From Sipunculus nudus (Eukaryota; Annelida; Sipuncula; Golfingiida; Sipunculidae), in contig CM049317.1 in assembly GCA_026874595.1 (NCBI GenBank), positions 12,876,882 through 12,940,881 on the forward strand: a stretch of 64,000 bases of DNA. Reading direction: 5' to 3'. Position numbers and translations under genes: made by a program. The stretch's first letter is position 1, and each line of letters begins with the position of its first letter. Shown in pieces: positions 48,144 through 59,555 of the stretch. The notes below the pieces were generated by a model. That model saw only the letters and a program-made list of their open reading frames with translations. It made no database searches and was not told the origin of the DNA.

Positions 48144-48774
48144 ATGGCTGTGTTAGTGTCGATCAACGCGTTTGAGCATATTATCAGGAAAAAATCGGTT
48201 CACGTGTTGACGGAAAACTTTACTGCTATGACGTATATCAATCATGGGGGTGATCGCAAAAGCTCACCGCATCAACGCAAAAGTATCAGTAGGATACTTG
48301 GCGGGCAGTCAAAATACGCACGCCGACCGTCTGAGCCGCCTAATCCCGAAATACGAATGGACTATACACCCACGGCTTTTCGCATATATCGACAGATTAT
48401 GGGGGCCACATACAGTGGACCGTTTTGCCCGTCAACAAAATGCTCAGTTGCCGATGTTCAACTCCAGATTTTGGGAGCCAGGGACCGCAGGGGTCGACGC
48501 ACTGGGACAGGACTGGTCAGGCCACAACAATTGGGTCAACGCTCCGTTTCCCCTGCTCGACAAGGTCATCGACAAGGTGATACAGTCCGGATCTGAGGCC
48601 ACTATAGTTGCCTCTTATTGGCCAAGCCAACCATGGTTTCACCGCTTACGGACACTTACTCTCCGGCATCGACTTCGCTTTCCAGAGAACAGTCAGCACA
48701 TAAATGCAAAGTTCCCGGATGCGGAGGTGCTTCGAAACCCCAGGTGGCGCCTCTATGCCTGGAGAGTGTCTTGA
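48144..48774 (+). pseudogene. DIRS element 2 RNase H/methylase-like C-terminal pol segment
   Basis: Continues pol in shifted frames. VGYLAGSQNTHADRLSR is the post-RNase H motif, and ATIVASYWPSQPWFHRL matches the PIWPTQPW region of the intronic DIRS element, as does FNSRFWEPGTAGVDALGQDW versus its WRADPEAWAVDAF. This pins the element to the DIRS group. Confidence 0.7.
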
Positions 48775-49575
48775 AGGAATGCCTTGACAAACGTGGTTGG
48801 TCAAAGCGAGCCCAGGCGCAATTCAGGTTGTTCTCAGCACCGTCCACCTTGAATAACTATGATCGACATATTGCGCAGTTTCACGAGTTCTGTGCGAGTA
48901 AAGGCGTCTCACTTGATCATGAACCTACCCTTTTGGACTATTTATGTACATTGGCTGATGCCTCGGAACGCCCAGCGTCTAAGTTGTGTTTTGCTAGAGC
49001 AGCTCTTTCACACCTTTTTGATGCGCTAGGTGGGGAATATCCAATGCGTGACCTGTATTTATGTCGATTCGTGACAGCCTTGATAAAATCAGGTACCTTT
49101 CAAGTGCGCCGTCGGTCGCGAGTTATTCCAGTTCAACTAATACACTGCTTATTCCTTAACTGGTCAGATAACGACATGTTAAGCATCAAGGGTCTTCGCG
49201 CGAAGTGCCTTACATTGCTGGCTCTAACACTGATGTTGCGCCCGTCGGATGTTGCCCCTAAAGCGATGTCTTTTTGTCCGCAGCGTCTGACTACCACGTC
49301 GCTGATATTTGGCCGATCAAACGTGTCATTCGAAGATGATGGGTCTGGAGTCCTGTATCTGCAAGGTATCAGGAATGATACTGACAGAGCTGGTTTTGAG
49401 GTAAACCTTCCTTCGTCCAGCAATACAAAATTATGCCCAGTTCACACGCTGCGGTGTTACATGAACCGTACTGCGTCATTCGCATCTGTTGTAGGGCATC
49501 CCGTGTTAATATCTCTTAAGCAACCCTATCGTGCCTTGTCTGCTCAGTCTATCGCTTATTGTCCGGGAATCCCTG
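48770..49575 (+). pseudogene. DIRS element 2 tyrosine recombinase, C-terminally truncated
   Basis: Recombinase-type frame of about 265 codons: an N-terminal core-binding-like part with FRLFSAPSTLNNYDRHIAQF and CFARAALSHLFDAL, and a catalytic-domain part with LTLMLRPSDVAPKAMSF containing the first catalytic Arg. The family needs a later H-x-x-R and a nucleophilic Tyr. The frame instead runs into the GGGAATCCC repeat at 49565 soon after RALSAQSIA and reads out as non-homologous sequence to a stop at 49722. The enzyme would be inactive. Confidence 0.7.
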
Positions 49576-49749
49576 GGAATTCCCTCAATGACGCCAGTTT
49601 TCGTCAAACGGTACCAGTTTTTTGTAATGTTAGTTTTTTATTTATTACATGTAATTTTCATTTTAATTCATTAATTATCATGATTTGTGAGTTTCACCAT
49701 GAGGTTGTACAGTTTACGAAATAAAGGCTATCAAATGACACTTCATTTT

Positions 49750-50520
49750 GTTTAACGTAAGGTTTGAAGAAAAACCCTTGTTATTTTAGGGTCATAAGGT
49801 CAAAGGAACAATATTTTTTAAACATTTGTAGATGCATCTTAAGCCAAACCTTTCATGCCATACCTTCCATTTTGCACATATAGGACACCTACCAATAGGG
49901 AAAGACCCTATCGATCTTCGGGTCACAAGGTCAAAGGAGCCTTCTTTCCACAAATTCATATTCCAGATGATAACTCTAGACTGACATATGGATTTCAAAC
50001 TTTTTTATATATGACCCACTGTTTAAGCAAGAACTCTACTCAGTCATGGTGGCGAGGTCAAAGGTCAAGGTCACAGGACCCACATCCTTAAACAGTTTTT
50101 GGAAGCATTTAAAGCCAAACGTTTCACGTCAGACCTTCCCACTTGCACATACATGACCCCTTTCAATAGGAGATCTTTTCAAAGTTGGGTCATTGGGTCA
50201 AAGGTCAAGATCACAAGAGCCAACTTTCCACAAATTTATTTCCGCATGATAACTCCATTTTAGTTTGACAAATGGATTTCAAACTTGACTAATGTATTGC
50301 CCACCACTAAAGCAAGATACCTCTAAATTTTGGGAGTCATAAGGTCATAGGTCAAATTGACAACATTCAAATCTTTATAAAGGTTATAGAGGTTTTGTAA
50401 AAGTCTCATAAAAAAATCTCTCACTTATGGATTACCTAACAATATCGGTAGAACCATATTTATATTAACACGACAAGTTCAAAGGTCAAAGTCACAGTAT
50501 TATCCTACTGATTTATATTT
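49750..50520. repeat. Interspersed repeat with GGTCAAAGGTCA blocks
   Basis: Three diverged tandem copies of a unit with GGTCA(C/T)A.GGTCAAAGG, ATTCCAGATGATAACTC, GACATATGGATTTCAAAC and AAGCCAAACCTTTCA. Related to the elements at 8500-9075 and 46200-46340. Confidence 0.65.
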
Positions 50521-51039
50521 AAGCAAGCTTACAGCGTTATACCTCTTATGTAATTATGCCCCTACTGCTTTAAATGCTCCACACCTACACCTTCATAATA
50601 TCTTGGTTCAGTATTTAAATGCTGTTTTGGGTCAGTTTCCTTTGAATGTAATCTGGTCTTTTATTATATTTTTCCAAGCATCACTCAGCCCGCACTAGAA
50701 GTCTATGGCCTGTTGCGATGCCCTTCCTGACCTGTCAGTATGACATGAATATGTATGTGTTCTTCTGTACTTCCTTCTGTCTGTCGAAATAGTACTCCAC
50801 TTTTCCAATTCGATATAGCTGCATATACATTTTATTTCTTTCTACTTCCTCAAGAAAAGGGTTATTTATTTTATGAATTCCAAATATTTACCTGGCTTGT
50901 TGTCTGTCTCTTTATTTAAACTTTCGGCAAACGCTCGAACTATGGGCGTCTACTTTTACTTAATTTCCTGTTGAACATTGTATGAAATGAATAATTAAAT
51001 GAACAATTACAGGCGCTAGAAGGTTATTCTTTGTACATA
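50521..51039. other. Intergenic, nothing recognised
   Basis: AT-rich sequence with no motif I can name. Confidence 0.4.
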
Positions 51040-51215
51040 TGCCTGCCTCCCATGACCAGTAACCATTCACTCCTGGTTGAGAGAGCGCGCCCTGTGGCAA
51101 AGACTTTGGCTAGGAGTGTCAACGCAGACGGCGGTCAAACGGGACGCGAACCAACAACCTTGCGGTCACATGCCCATCATCCTTACCATTACGCTACCAC
51201 GCTTTATCACATAAC
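51040..51215 (-). repeat. tRNA-derived SINE
   Basis: Read on the minus strand the head is GTGGTAGCGTAATGGTAAGG, with a box A-like TAGCGTAATGG. About 40 bp later it has GGTTCGCGTCC, a near-perfect B box. A body of about 100 bp follows. The stem pairing is not that of an intact tRNA, so this is a SINE. Confidence 0.65.
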
Positions 51216-52079
51216 GCATTGCTGTAAATATATAAATTTATGTCCCTAGCTACAGTATTACACGAATACACCCTATAAAAGCCATGTATTTGTGGAGGAA
51301 TGTAGGAAGTGCATAGATTTCTTTCTCTATACCAATGATTCATGAAACAGTGATGTAAAAAATAATGAAGTCCTCCAGTTAGACCTGCGTAGATCCCAAT
51401 AATTTTGATAGATTCTGTTAATATATAAATGTACCCCAAGTAAAAGCAACCCCCATATTGTTATTTGTTGACCCTATGTCCAGCTACCCAAATGCTGCCA
51501 TGGCTACTGGCAGTTCCAGTAATATACAATTATCACATCAGGTGGCATCTGTGTGCTCAATCATAGGAGGATTCTCATGACGTCCTTATATATACAAGAC
51601 TACCCTTAGTGACAGTGGTGCCCCCTGGAGAAGGAAAGTAAGCTATTTGCATCCCACAGAAGAAGCCAAGTCAGGAATTATAAAATGATCACTGGATAAT
51701 GATAAACGTGATTAAAAAGACAATAGTTAACTGATCTATCCCTCGACCTTTGCAGATTTATACTCCAGTACATTCCGTAGAAGTATACTTGAAGACACTG
51801 AAACTACAGATTATATCAAGGAGAAGAATCAAAATATTACTGGCCGTAAAGCATTTAATAAAGTAAAGTAAAGATGAGGGCTTATGGGATGTTAAAGACC
51901 ATATAAACTGTCGATGACTTCATGTTCGCTAGGCTAATTATTCGCAATTTTCACGTCTTCAGTTCTTCGCGAAAGTTTTATTTTCGCGATGATCCAAACA
52001 ATAAAGAATCTACACAATGTACATTCAGGGGCCGTCAAATATCCAAAACGGAGCCCATCTGACTTCTCTGTGAGCTGAA
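51216..52079. other. Intergenic, nothing recognised
   Basis: AT-rich. The minus-strand frame at 51194-51439 has no Cys-x-Cys or other WSC hallmark and is not called. Confidence 0.4.
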
Positions 52080-52615
52080 AAAGGTAATTTTTGGCAGAAT
52101 ACGGCCGATGTTTGCTCGATCACTGCTGGCCCCGCCGCATTTTTAGGGGTCGGCTGCCGTTTGCAGGGCACCAAAACCTGTTCTAAATTCAGCGATATTC
52201 CAATGGCGATTTTTTAAATCACAGAGCCCGTAAATAAGTTGCCCGTAGATGGCTCTGGCAGCGGCCAACATGCAATCGATATTCGGGCCGCAATCCAACG
52301 ATTTTAGACAAATTATTGCTTTAAATTTAGACGGAGATCGACAGAGCTGCGCGGCCCCCGCCTTGGCTACCTTCGATACTCGAACAACCCACTCACATAT
52401 CCGGCCCGACTAGTAAAATTTCGAACGTGCTGTGAGCGCGTTCCGAGCTGGTGTCGGGCCGCCGTCGGGCGGCTACTTTAGCCCCCGACCGGGCTCCTGT
52501 CTACTCAACTTCCATGTCATGCTCCGCTGAAGCGGACTCAGGTTCTTGTGCCACCTTCTCCTTAGGAACGGGTTTCTTTGCTTGGTCTTGTTTGGCGGCA
52601 TCTTAGGTAGCCACT
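52080..52615 (-). pseudogene. GC-rich decayed open frame, probable retroelement ORF remnant
   Basis: Much richer in G+C than its surroundings. On the minus strand an AAGATGCCGCC start context (about 52602) leads into a frame that, after a one-base shift, reads KKPVPKEKVAQEPESASAEH and an acidic end with DMEVE before TAG. After that stop the same frame is open again for long stretches, including RAIYGQLIYGLCDLKNRHW and FRTGFGALQTAADP, before stops near 52150. Such coding-like residue runs with scattered stops suggest a dead ORF, perhaps the first ORF or gag of a retroelement. I do not recognise the family. Confidence 0.4.
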
Positions 52616-52692
52616 ATCTAGCAGCAGCCACACTTAGTAGCAGTGCAGTGCTCTTCACGCTGTCAGACTTAAGAAATCTGATTTGACAAACC

Positions 52693-52695
<3 letters not shown>

Positions 52696-52778
<83 letters not shown>
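52696..52778. repeat. (TA)n microsatellite, interrupted
   Basis: Two TA runs split by TTTATATACA. Confidence 0.95.
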
Positions 52779-52781
<3 letters not shown>

Positions 52782-53820
52782 TCGAGGCTAGAATGTCGGA
52801 TGACGTCAGGTAGGACCTTATGAGTAAGCAAGATGTTAACAATTTAATACGGAGCTAAGCAAACCTCGAACAGGTGGAAATTCATCATGAAACAGAAGCA
52901 GATATACAAAATTATTGGTAGTATTTATAGTTTGAATTTCTTAATTACAGGTAACATAAAATATATGCTAATATTGATGATACCGGCAAAATATCAGTGA
53001 GATACCATTGATGCTATAGAATAAAATCATTGTTCACCTGTGCATGTGTGGCGTCTTATTCGTGGTTTTTTTTTCGCGATAACTTGAATATCGCGAATAT
53101 AAAACCCTCAGGAACGTAAAGGCAACCACAGAATATATCTGGTGATTCAGAAAAAAAAGTCCTGAATATTAAGGGTTAATAATTTTATTATCATAGCATG
53201 TCACAGTAAGTTATTGGTGACTGGGTGTAGAAAGATTTTATTATTCACATATGAATCTAAACTATTGTTGATCTAGAGATTTAAATTCCTAAGTTATGAC
53301 AAGAATAAATTTGCATAATGAAATTTGTCATTTCCAATGCCGAGTACGCCTTTTTCACCTGACGGTCAAAGTCAAGTGTTATCCTGGTACATGTCATAGG
53401 GTTCAGGTGTGATGAACTTATCGGACACCGTTTGTCATTGAGTTTGTCATTAAGAGATTGAAGTCTTTAGTCTGTCCGTGCACTGACGTTTGACATATCC
53501 CAAATTTACGGCCAATTTTCCTGGGACTCATGCGTACCGGTATTTTTTCTCTAGAAAAAGAATGTTCTCTTCAGTTTAATTCTTGTTCGTCTAACTTCTA
53601 GCAGTCCATCACCTGTCACTTCCATCTGGCCGATCAAAAATGTCATTACCCCATTCATAGAACGAACGAAGATTCCACCCTTCACCAGATTATTTTATTT
53701 TTTTGCGATGATTGCCCTTTTCTATTCCTTTTCCACGAAACAAGACTTGATCAATAACTGATCAGCAGAGCTAAAATCCCGTCTGTACACAGGAAGGTAT
53801 CAAATTCAAAGAACAGAATA
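52779..53820. other. Downstream of gene B
   Basis: No exon seen. On the minus strand an AATAAA-containing stretch (complement of 53693-53702, TATTTTATTT) lies about 120 nt after the proposed gene B stop and could be its polyadenylation signal. Others lie near 53180. Confidence 0.3.
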
Positions 53821-53950
53821 TTATTTTGTTCTTGGCATGAAAAGCATGTAACTAGTCCCCCCGAAGCAAAAGCCATCACACCTATACCCAATGTCCTGTA
53901 CCCAGATGACACTTGACACCGACGCCGGGGACATCATGCAGTACCCTGCA
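53821..53950 (-). CDS. Gene B terminal exon, degenerate WSC-like C-half (tentative)
   Basis: Proposed last exon of gene B. Acceptor ACTATATCCAG, one leading base, 43 codons ending with TAA. The peptide has AGYCMMSP at the start, where Cys-x-Cys would be expected (first Cys replaced by Gly). It ends YRCDGFCFGGTSYMLFMPR, which matches the C-x3-C ... G-G-x-S-Y ending of WSC C-halves, with the loop and its Cys between them lost. With 54620-54704 it joins in frame as Ile. The acceptor tract is modest and the domain is short, so this is a hypothesis based on motif and phase. Confidence 0.4.
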
Positions 53951-54619
53951 CTGGATATAGTAAATTTCACTATGCAAGTGTATTCCTGTCATTGATCAGG
54001 AAGTTGAAATTCTGGACCAATAAAACTTAACAAACATATTTTAAATTATATACATCTTTTAACATACTAACTAGCAACAACTTACATGCGGTATATATAT
54101 CTAAAATTATAAACATCCACAGATCGGGACTTATTTTTCTGAATCACCCGATACACATCAGTACGGTAGGAGTCGGTTTTTAAATCAAATTCGATGACTG
54201 AAAGAGAGAAAACGACCGATGGTCGATTATGAATCGATTATTTTATGTACAATCGATATTGCCTCTATATCATCTATATTATCAATATGATGTTGTATAA
54301 AATTGTACATACAATTTTCAGCGTTTTAATTCAGTCTAATCTGCACCTCCTCCAAAAGTCAGAATAATCGGCGGGTTCGTTGCAAATTCGTTGCGCAAGA
54401 TTTTGTTTTAATATTGTTCGCTGTTTTGTGCCCCGTCTTTCATATATTACTGACAGAATAAGAATATTTTACCGGGATAACATATCCATCTTTGTATTCG
54501 ATACATATTCGTTTATGATCGATTATGCAAAATGCATAACTGATTAGGAAAGAAAACTACCAATCACCGTTAAAATCAATTAATGGACACTCAATTGACA
54601 TACATAATAATAAACTCAC

Positions 54620-54704
54620 ATATCGTATCTGATCAGAAGCCTTAATGTGGTGTCTGAGTAACAGGTGACCTTCTCGGCATCATTGGTGACTGTCTTTTTG
54701 GAAT
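54620..54704 (-). CDS. Gene B exon, short WSC-like N-half (tentative)
   Basis: A small exon with strong splice sites: acceptor TTATTTTTTTAG and donor AT|GTGAGT. Length is 85 nt (2 + 27 codons + 2), the phase pattern of WSC N-half exons. It follows the basic linker exon 58843-59238 in frame (junction Asn). The peptide SKKTVTNDAEKVTCYSDTTL has C-Y-x-D like the domain opening, but it lacks the C-x3-C pair, so only the first part of the half-domain could be present. Confidence 0.42.
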
Positions 54705-56449
54705 CTAAAAAAATAATAAAATCAAGGCATATCTAAATATATTAATAATGATGTGCAATATTACTGTGCATGAATAAAATTCTAATTCTAATTTCTAATT
54801 CCTGACCTGCTGATGTTAGCGTTTTCTGTGTTCACAGACTTCAAACAAATCACAGTAGAAAATGAATTTGTATTTCCTCCAAAACAGGGCCTCTGAAAAG
54901 AGGATAAATCTTGGAAGGCCTTGACATTAAGGGTAAATTTTGAAAGGTCACATGGAAATTTAGAGCGTCCCCAGCCAGGGTATCTGTGTCGAACTTTGTC
55001 AAATTGATTTTTGCATAATATTTCTGAATCTTTTTTTTTTATAATTATTAGATATTATGTCATGATATGATTATTTGAATATGATAAACTATGAGGGTCA
55101 TTTTCAGCACAATATTTACATATCTGACAAGTTTGTTTGATGTAATCTGAAGTGACCATTGACTGATGCAAGTGTCACCTTTGATCTTCTCGGCACTACA
55201 ACCATGTCGTTTATCATTTTACACCGATCGTAGAAATAGTTATAAGTAGAAAATGTCCAGAGGAATTGATCCCCCGCCAAACGGGAATGTGAGAAATGTG
55301 TACACACATGAAAACACACATGCACAGAATTGACCGAAAATATGACGGTTCACTTCGTGCAGGTTTAATCAGAGAACCTAATCCGCTGCTAATACGGAAA
55401 TGACTTATGTAAGATTTGTGTACGTTGCCTTTTAATCGAACCTGAAACTTGAAAAAGATACCCGATGTAGAAAAATAATCACAAAATAAACGAATAATGA
55501 ACTTAAGATTTCCAAGTTAGGATAACAATTAAATTTAACTTCTTTGATATATTTAAATTAAATATGGATTTTCGCAACAATTTTCAAGATACTGCATTGC
55601 ATATAAATGTTTGGCATAACGTATAAACATTCATAAATAAGTCCCACATTCCATCAACCTCTGACCGAAACCTGTTCCGGGAAGGATCGAGACCTAAAAG
55701 ATATGCACGCCATCAATTAAGGAGATATTTAAATCCTGCATTGCACACGAAATGTTTAGGATTTCAAAATTCATAAAAAGAAATTAAGAATTCGTAAAAA
55801 AAGCAACTTGTTCACAAATGACCCATGGGTAATGACGCCCAGCCGACTGACATATTGACAATATGGCCTTGCAAAGGCAACTAATTAAGATAATTTATGG
55901 CATCAACATTCGTGCATATTAGCTTCATGTAATCAAGACTAATCAGCACACTAAATTTTAAGGGGCCCTATCACCTATCTGACCTTTACAAACTAAATGT
56001 ATTCCCTTGGAGCTTTTATAAAAATAGGCCAGAAAAAATTAATATAACTGCTCATAGGCTGTTTGTTTTGTTTATATCAACTTGTTTACAATATGTGTAG
56101 GCCAACCAAAATAAAACAAACTCAACAGGGGCATCTGGCAGCAAGTCAGATGAGCCAGAGCTTTGCAAATGGCGTTTTGCTTTTTGAAAGTGACCTTTCT
56201 CCCTCCGCATATATATGCAATCAACCACCTTAGGTAACATGTTTAACCGTGTGTCAACACTGCTGTGTTTACAAACATGTTGTTGATAAACAAGTTCATG
56301 TATCCTTAACGAAGGAATTTTCACAACCAAAATTATCCTTAGATTATTAATATAAACACAGAGGAAGCCAGAAATCACATAAGTTCTTTTTAAAAAGGTA
56401 AGTGAATCGGCACCTTTAATAACTCTCAGAAGTCCATGATTCTATCCTT
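54705..56449. other. Gene B intron
   Basis: AT-rich. The block from about 55960 (GGGGCCCTATCACCTAT) relates to the repeat at 15663. The minus-strand frame at 56052-56378 has no splice or motif support. Confidence 0.4.
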
Positions 56450-57790
56450 CACGGATACTATTTGTGCTTTGTTAACTGACCTAGTGTTCTAAAAAATACA
56501 GGTACAATTCGTTAAAATTAAGAAAATGCAGGGGGCACCACCATTCATGCGCAAAAGCTAAGGTTCATTAAAACACAAAAGCACAAAAAAATTGTTGAAA
56601 ATCCAATCAGCCGTTCCTGAGGAATCTGACAAATTGTGTGTATAATACATTATTTCTGGGGTGTCCAAACATCCCCCGTCACTGTGACCTAATTTCAATT
56701 TTCTCAGGTGAACCATCAGGAACTCTCAGGATGCAAAAGTTTATGATTTTGGCCTTTAGGGGTACGATTTGTGCCTTGGTAACATACCCAGTGTTCTCAC
56801 AAATATAGGTAAAAATTCGTAAAAATTAAGTTAATGCAGGTTGCGCCACTATTCATGCCCAGTAGCTAAAGTTTATAAAGTTCCATAAGCACACCAAATT
56901 TCATGACAATCCATCAAACCGTTACTGAGGAAACTGTAAATTAGTGTTAAAACAGGCTCTGTAACTCTGAGAATATAGATCACAGTGACCTAAGTTCAGG
57001 ATTCTGAGTTCTTTTTAGGACCTCCCAGGATGTAGAGGTTTATGATTCTCGACTTTATGCTTACGATTTGTGTCCTGTTAACGGACGACAGCATCTTTAA
57101 AGTTTAAATTAAAGGTCTCAACAAAAGAGAAAAAAAATTGTGTAAAAATTAAAAAAAAAACCAATCCAGTCGGCATCACCAGTCAACAGGAACTGATAAA
57201 ACACTCCATGCTCAATAAGCATGCAAAGAATCAAGGTGATCAATGTATTAGTTGTTCAGATATTGGAACTTTTGTTTCAAGATATTAATAATTCTGAGGG
57301 GTACTTACAAGCCCTATAGCTCGAAGGATATGGGAAGTAACAAAGATGTTATTTCAGGTTTCCAAGGAGATTTGTCATGGACTTCCCTGAATGCCAAGTT
57401 GAAAGATTCCAGGCCGAATGATAACGACTTGTGCCCTGTTAACGGACGACCCCATCTTTGAAGGTCCCAACAATAGAGAAAAAATGCGCAAAATCTCGAA
57501 AAATCCAGGTAGCGCCAGAAGTCCACAGGAACTGATGAAACACTTCATGATGAATATGCATGCAAAGAACCAAAGTGATCAATGCATCAGTTGTTCAGGT
57601 ACTGGAGCTTTCGTATCAAATTTTTAATTATTCCGGGGCAATTTCTGAGCCCCATAGCTCGGAGGATATTGAAAACAGAGACCCAATTTCAGTTTCTAAG
57701 GAGATTTTTCAGCAGTTATGATTTATTCCTGGTTAATGGACGGACAGAAAGACGGACGACGGACAAAGAGTGATCGCTATAGCTAATATG
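56450..57790 (+). repeat. Cluster of diverged copies of the 155 bp-type repeat and a longer partner unit
   Basis: About four units. Each has a part like the 820-2725 array (TGACCTAATTTCA..TT, CTCAGG, ACGATTTGTGCC) alternating with GCACCACCA / ATGCATGCAAAGAACCAA / GAACTGAT(A/G)AAACACT blocks. The last ends GACGGACGACGGACAAAGAG then TGATCGCTATAGCT, the same tail as at 2740-2785. Confidence 0.65.
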
Positions 57791-58319
57791 TCAGCTGAGC
57801 TAAAAACGAGAAATATAGAAACAGCATCACTTTAAGCCAGTATGTATGGACGTTAAAAAAAAGTACAATATGCCATCAGTTGAGAAATACTAGCGAAACG
57901 TAAGGTCTACTGTACCAAAACAAAAACATGTAATTTATGCAACACGGAAAGATATTTCATCATAAGCCGACCAAAATACAGCACATTAAAAACAGAATCA
58001 AACTAACAACCACATGTAAACACAGGGCTAAGGACTTGCTGTGCAACACCAAGTATTCCAACAAATCCCAAACAACACAATAGCCACCTGAACCACGACA
58101 TTCTCAACGAACCCAGTAACCCAAGAATAACCCAGCCTTTAGCTACACATGATCATTTCAGTGTATACCTGATGAGTGAGCACAGCTGATAAGCTGTACT
58201 TACGAAACAGTTCCGTAGTAAATACAACGAATTCAAGCTAACCATACACAGTATATTACTACTGCAGGGGAGCAGTAGTAATATACTGCACTTTCATAGA
58301 CTTTTAATGTATAACATTG

Positions 58320-58322
<3 letters not shown>
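57791..58322. other. Gene B intron segment
   Basis: Around 58245-58292 an inverted pair AGTATATTACTACTGC / GCAGTAGTAATATACT forms a perfect 16 bp-arm hairpin with a short loop. Confidence 0.6.

Positions 58323-58370
<48 letters not shown>
58323..58370. repeat. (AT)n microsatellite
   Basis: About 24 AT units. Confidence 0.95.
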
Positions 58371-58373
<3 letters not shown>

Positions 58374-58842
58374 TATATGCAGCACTAATACAATGACGAG
58401 AACATTGATGAGATCCCTACAATAGACATGAGACCATACACCATACAGTCATTAAGTTAGTCCAAAACAATCATATTTCAGAGCATTAGCCGCAATGTTT
58501 TAGTGTTAATATGATAAAACGAGTGGTTAGCGTGTCAGTATTACGGTCTCAAGATAGAAAAACACGTGCAAAAGCAGACAAAAGTTGGAAGGGCGAGTCC
58601 TGAATGAGCTATACCCCGCCCCCCCCCCCCCACCCCTCAACTGCAAAACAGTACATTTTTAATTTAGTTTCCCCAAAATGTAAGGCTGACATATCCTAGA
58701 ACCCTTCCGGGTTTGTGTCCCTCGCCAAGGACATCAGTTCCCCGGTGTAACATCAAACCCTTAGTCCCTTCCCCATCAAAAATCCTTAATGCGCCCCTAA
58801 AAGATGCTGGTTATATAAAATAAAACAGGAAAATGTTCTTAC

Positions 58843-59238
58843 TCCCAGGGTAGATAGGGTCTTCTTTTTTGGGCTGCCTTGAACCGCTAATGACCATCTT
58901 AAACTTAAATCCTCGAAGGAATATCAAAATCCTGGCTCCCAAAGCACTCGTGTGAAATTGGCCCTTGCGAAGGATATCATAGACAATGTGACATGGAGTT
59001 TTCTGTTTCCATTGGCGGATATTTCTGGTGAACCGTGGATGTTTGCTAGATTGTGTAGACTTAATATGTTGAATGGCGTTGACAGGTTTTCCTGGCCCGG
59101 CAGGCTTGCTAGTTCTCTCAGGTTTAGTAAGTGTCACAGGTTTGACAGGTTTATAAGTTTGTGCAGGACGATTTCTCCTCCTGACAGAGCTTTTGATATG
59201 ACCGCCTGACTTCGCTGCTCTTCTGTAACGCTTCAATC
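58843..59238 (-). CDS. Gene B basic linker exon
   Basis: Large internal exon after the WSC domain of gene B. Acceptor TTTATTTTCAG, donor GGGA|GTAAGA, length 396 nt (2 + 131 codons + 1), a symmetric phase 1-1 exon in frame with both neighbours. The N-terminal two thirds are highly basic and Pro/Lys/Thr-rich (YKPVKPVTLTKPERTSKPAG), resembling an extended, possibly mucin-like or polyanion-binding spacer. The last third is more hydrophobic with one cysteine (QKTPCHIVYDILRKGQFH) and a basic FLRGFKFKMV segment. No known domain is recognised. The strong positive charge could suit binding to sulfated glycans or mineral surfaces, but that is inference. Confidence 0.65.
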
Positions 59239-59419
59239 CTGAAAATAAATATAAACATGTTGTCACATGTCAGTTAACGTTTTGCACCACAGTTTAGGCT
59301 TATTATAAGGGATATATTATCGATAATAGGAATAAATAAATTTCCACTTCGTCATCCACGAAGTACGGTTAATCAACAGTGGGTCTACTTGATTGCCTCC
59401 GGGGGGGGGGGGGGGGTGC

Positions 59420-59555
59420 GTTTATTTTCGCACGTGTGTCAATGTGTTTCTGAACATGTGTTTGAACACACCCTAACTCCAGAAATCGTTTATTTCCGCA
59501 CGTGTGTCAATGTGTTTCTGAACACGCGTTTGATCACACCCTAACTCCAGAAATC
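59420..59555 (+). repeat. 68 bp tandem duplication
   Basis: Two copies of a unit with GTTTATTT.CGCACGTGTGTC, AATGTGTTTCTGAACA and ACACCCTAACTCCAGAAATC, differing at a few positions. Confidence 0.9.

Larger units (their letters stand above)
46359..49741 (+). mobile_element. Degenerate DIRS-like retroelement
   Basis: Bounded by a 12 bp inverted pair, GTGTCATTTGAT (46359-46370) and its complement (49730-49741). A block of about 45 bp starting GGGAATCCC (46381) is repeated directly at 49565. The left copy is part of a palindrome, TCATTGAGGGAAT ... ATTCCCTCAATGA. Coding order: short gag-like remnant, RT, RNase H/DIRS domain, tyrosine recombinase. All parts are broken by stops and frameshifts except most of the recombinase. 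It lies between gene B and gene A in the opposite orientation, and is unrelated in sequence to the intronic DIRS element. Confidence 0.75.

Noticed and set aside
51040-51215. A functional tRNA gene
   Set aside because: Box A and box B are recognisable, but the cloverleaf stems do not pair properly and a long non-tRNA body follows, so it was called a SINE.
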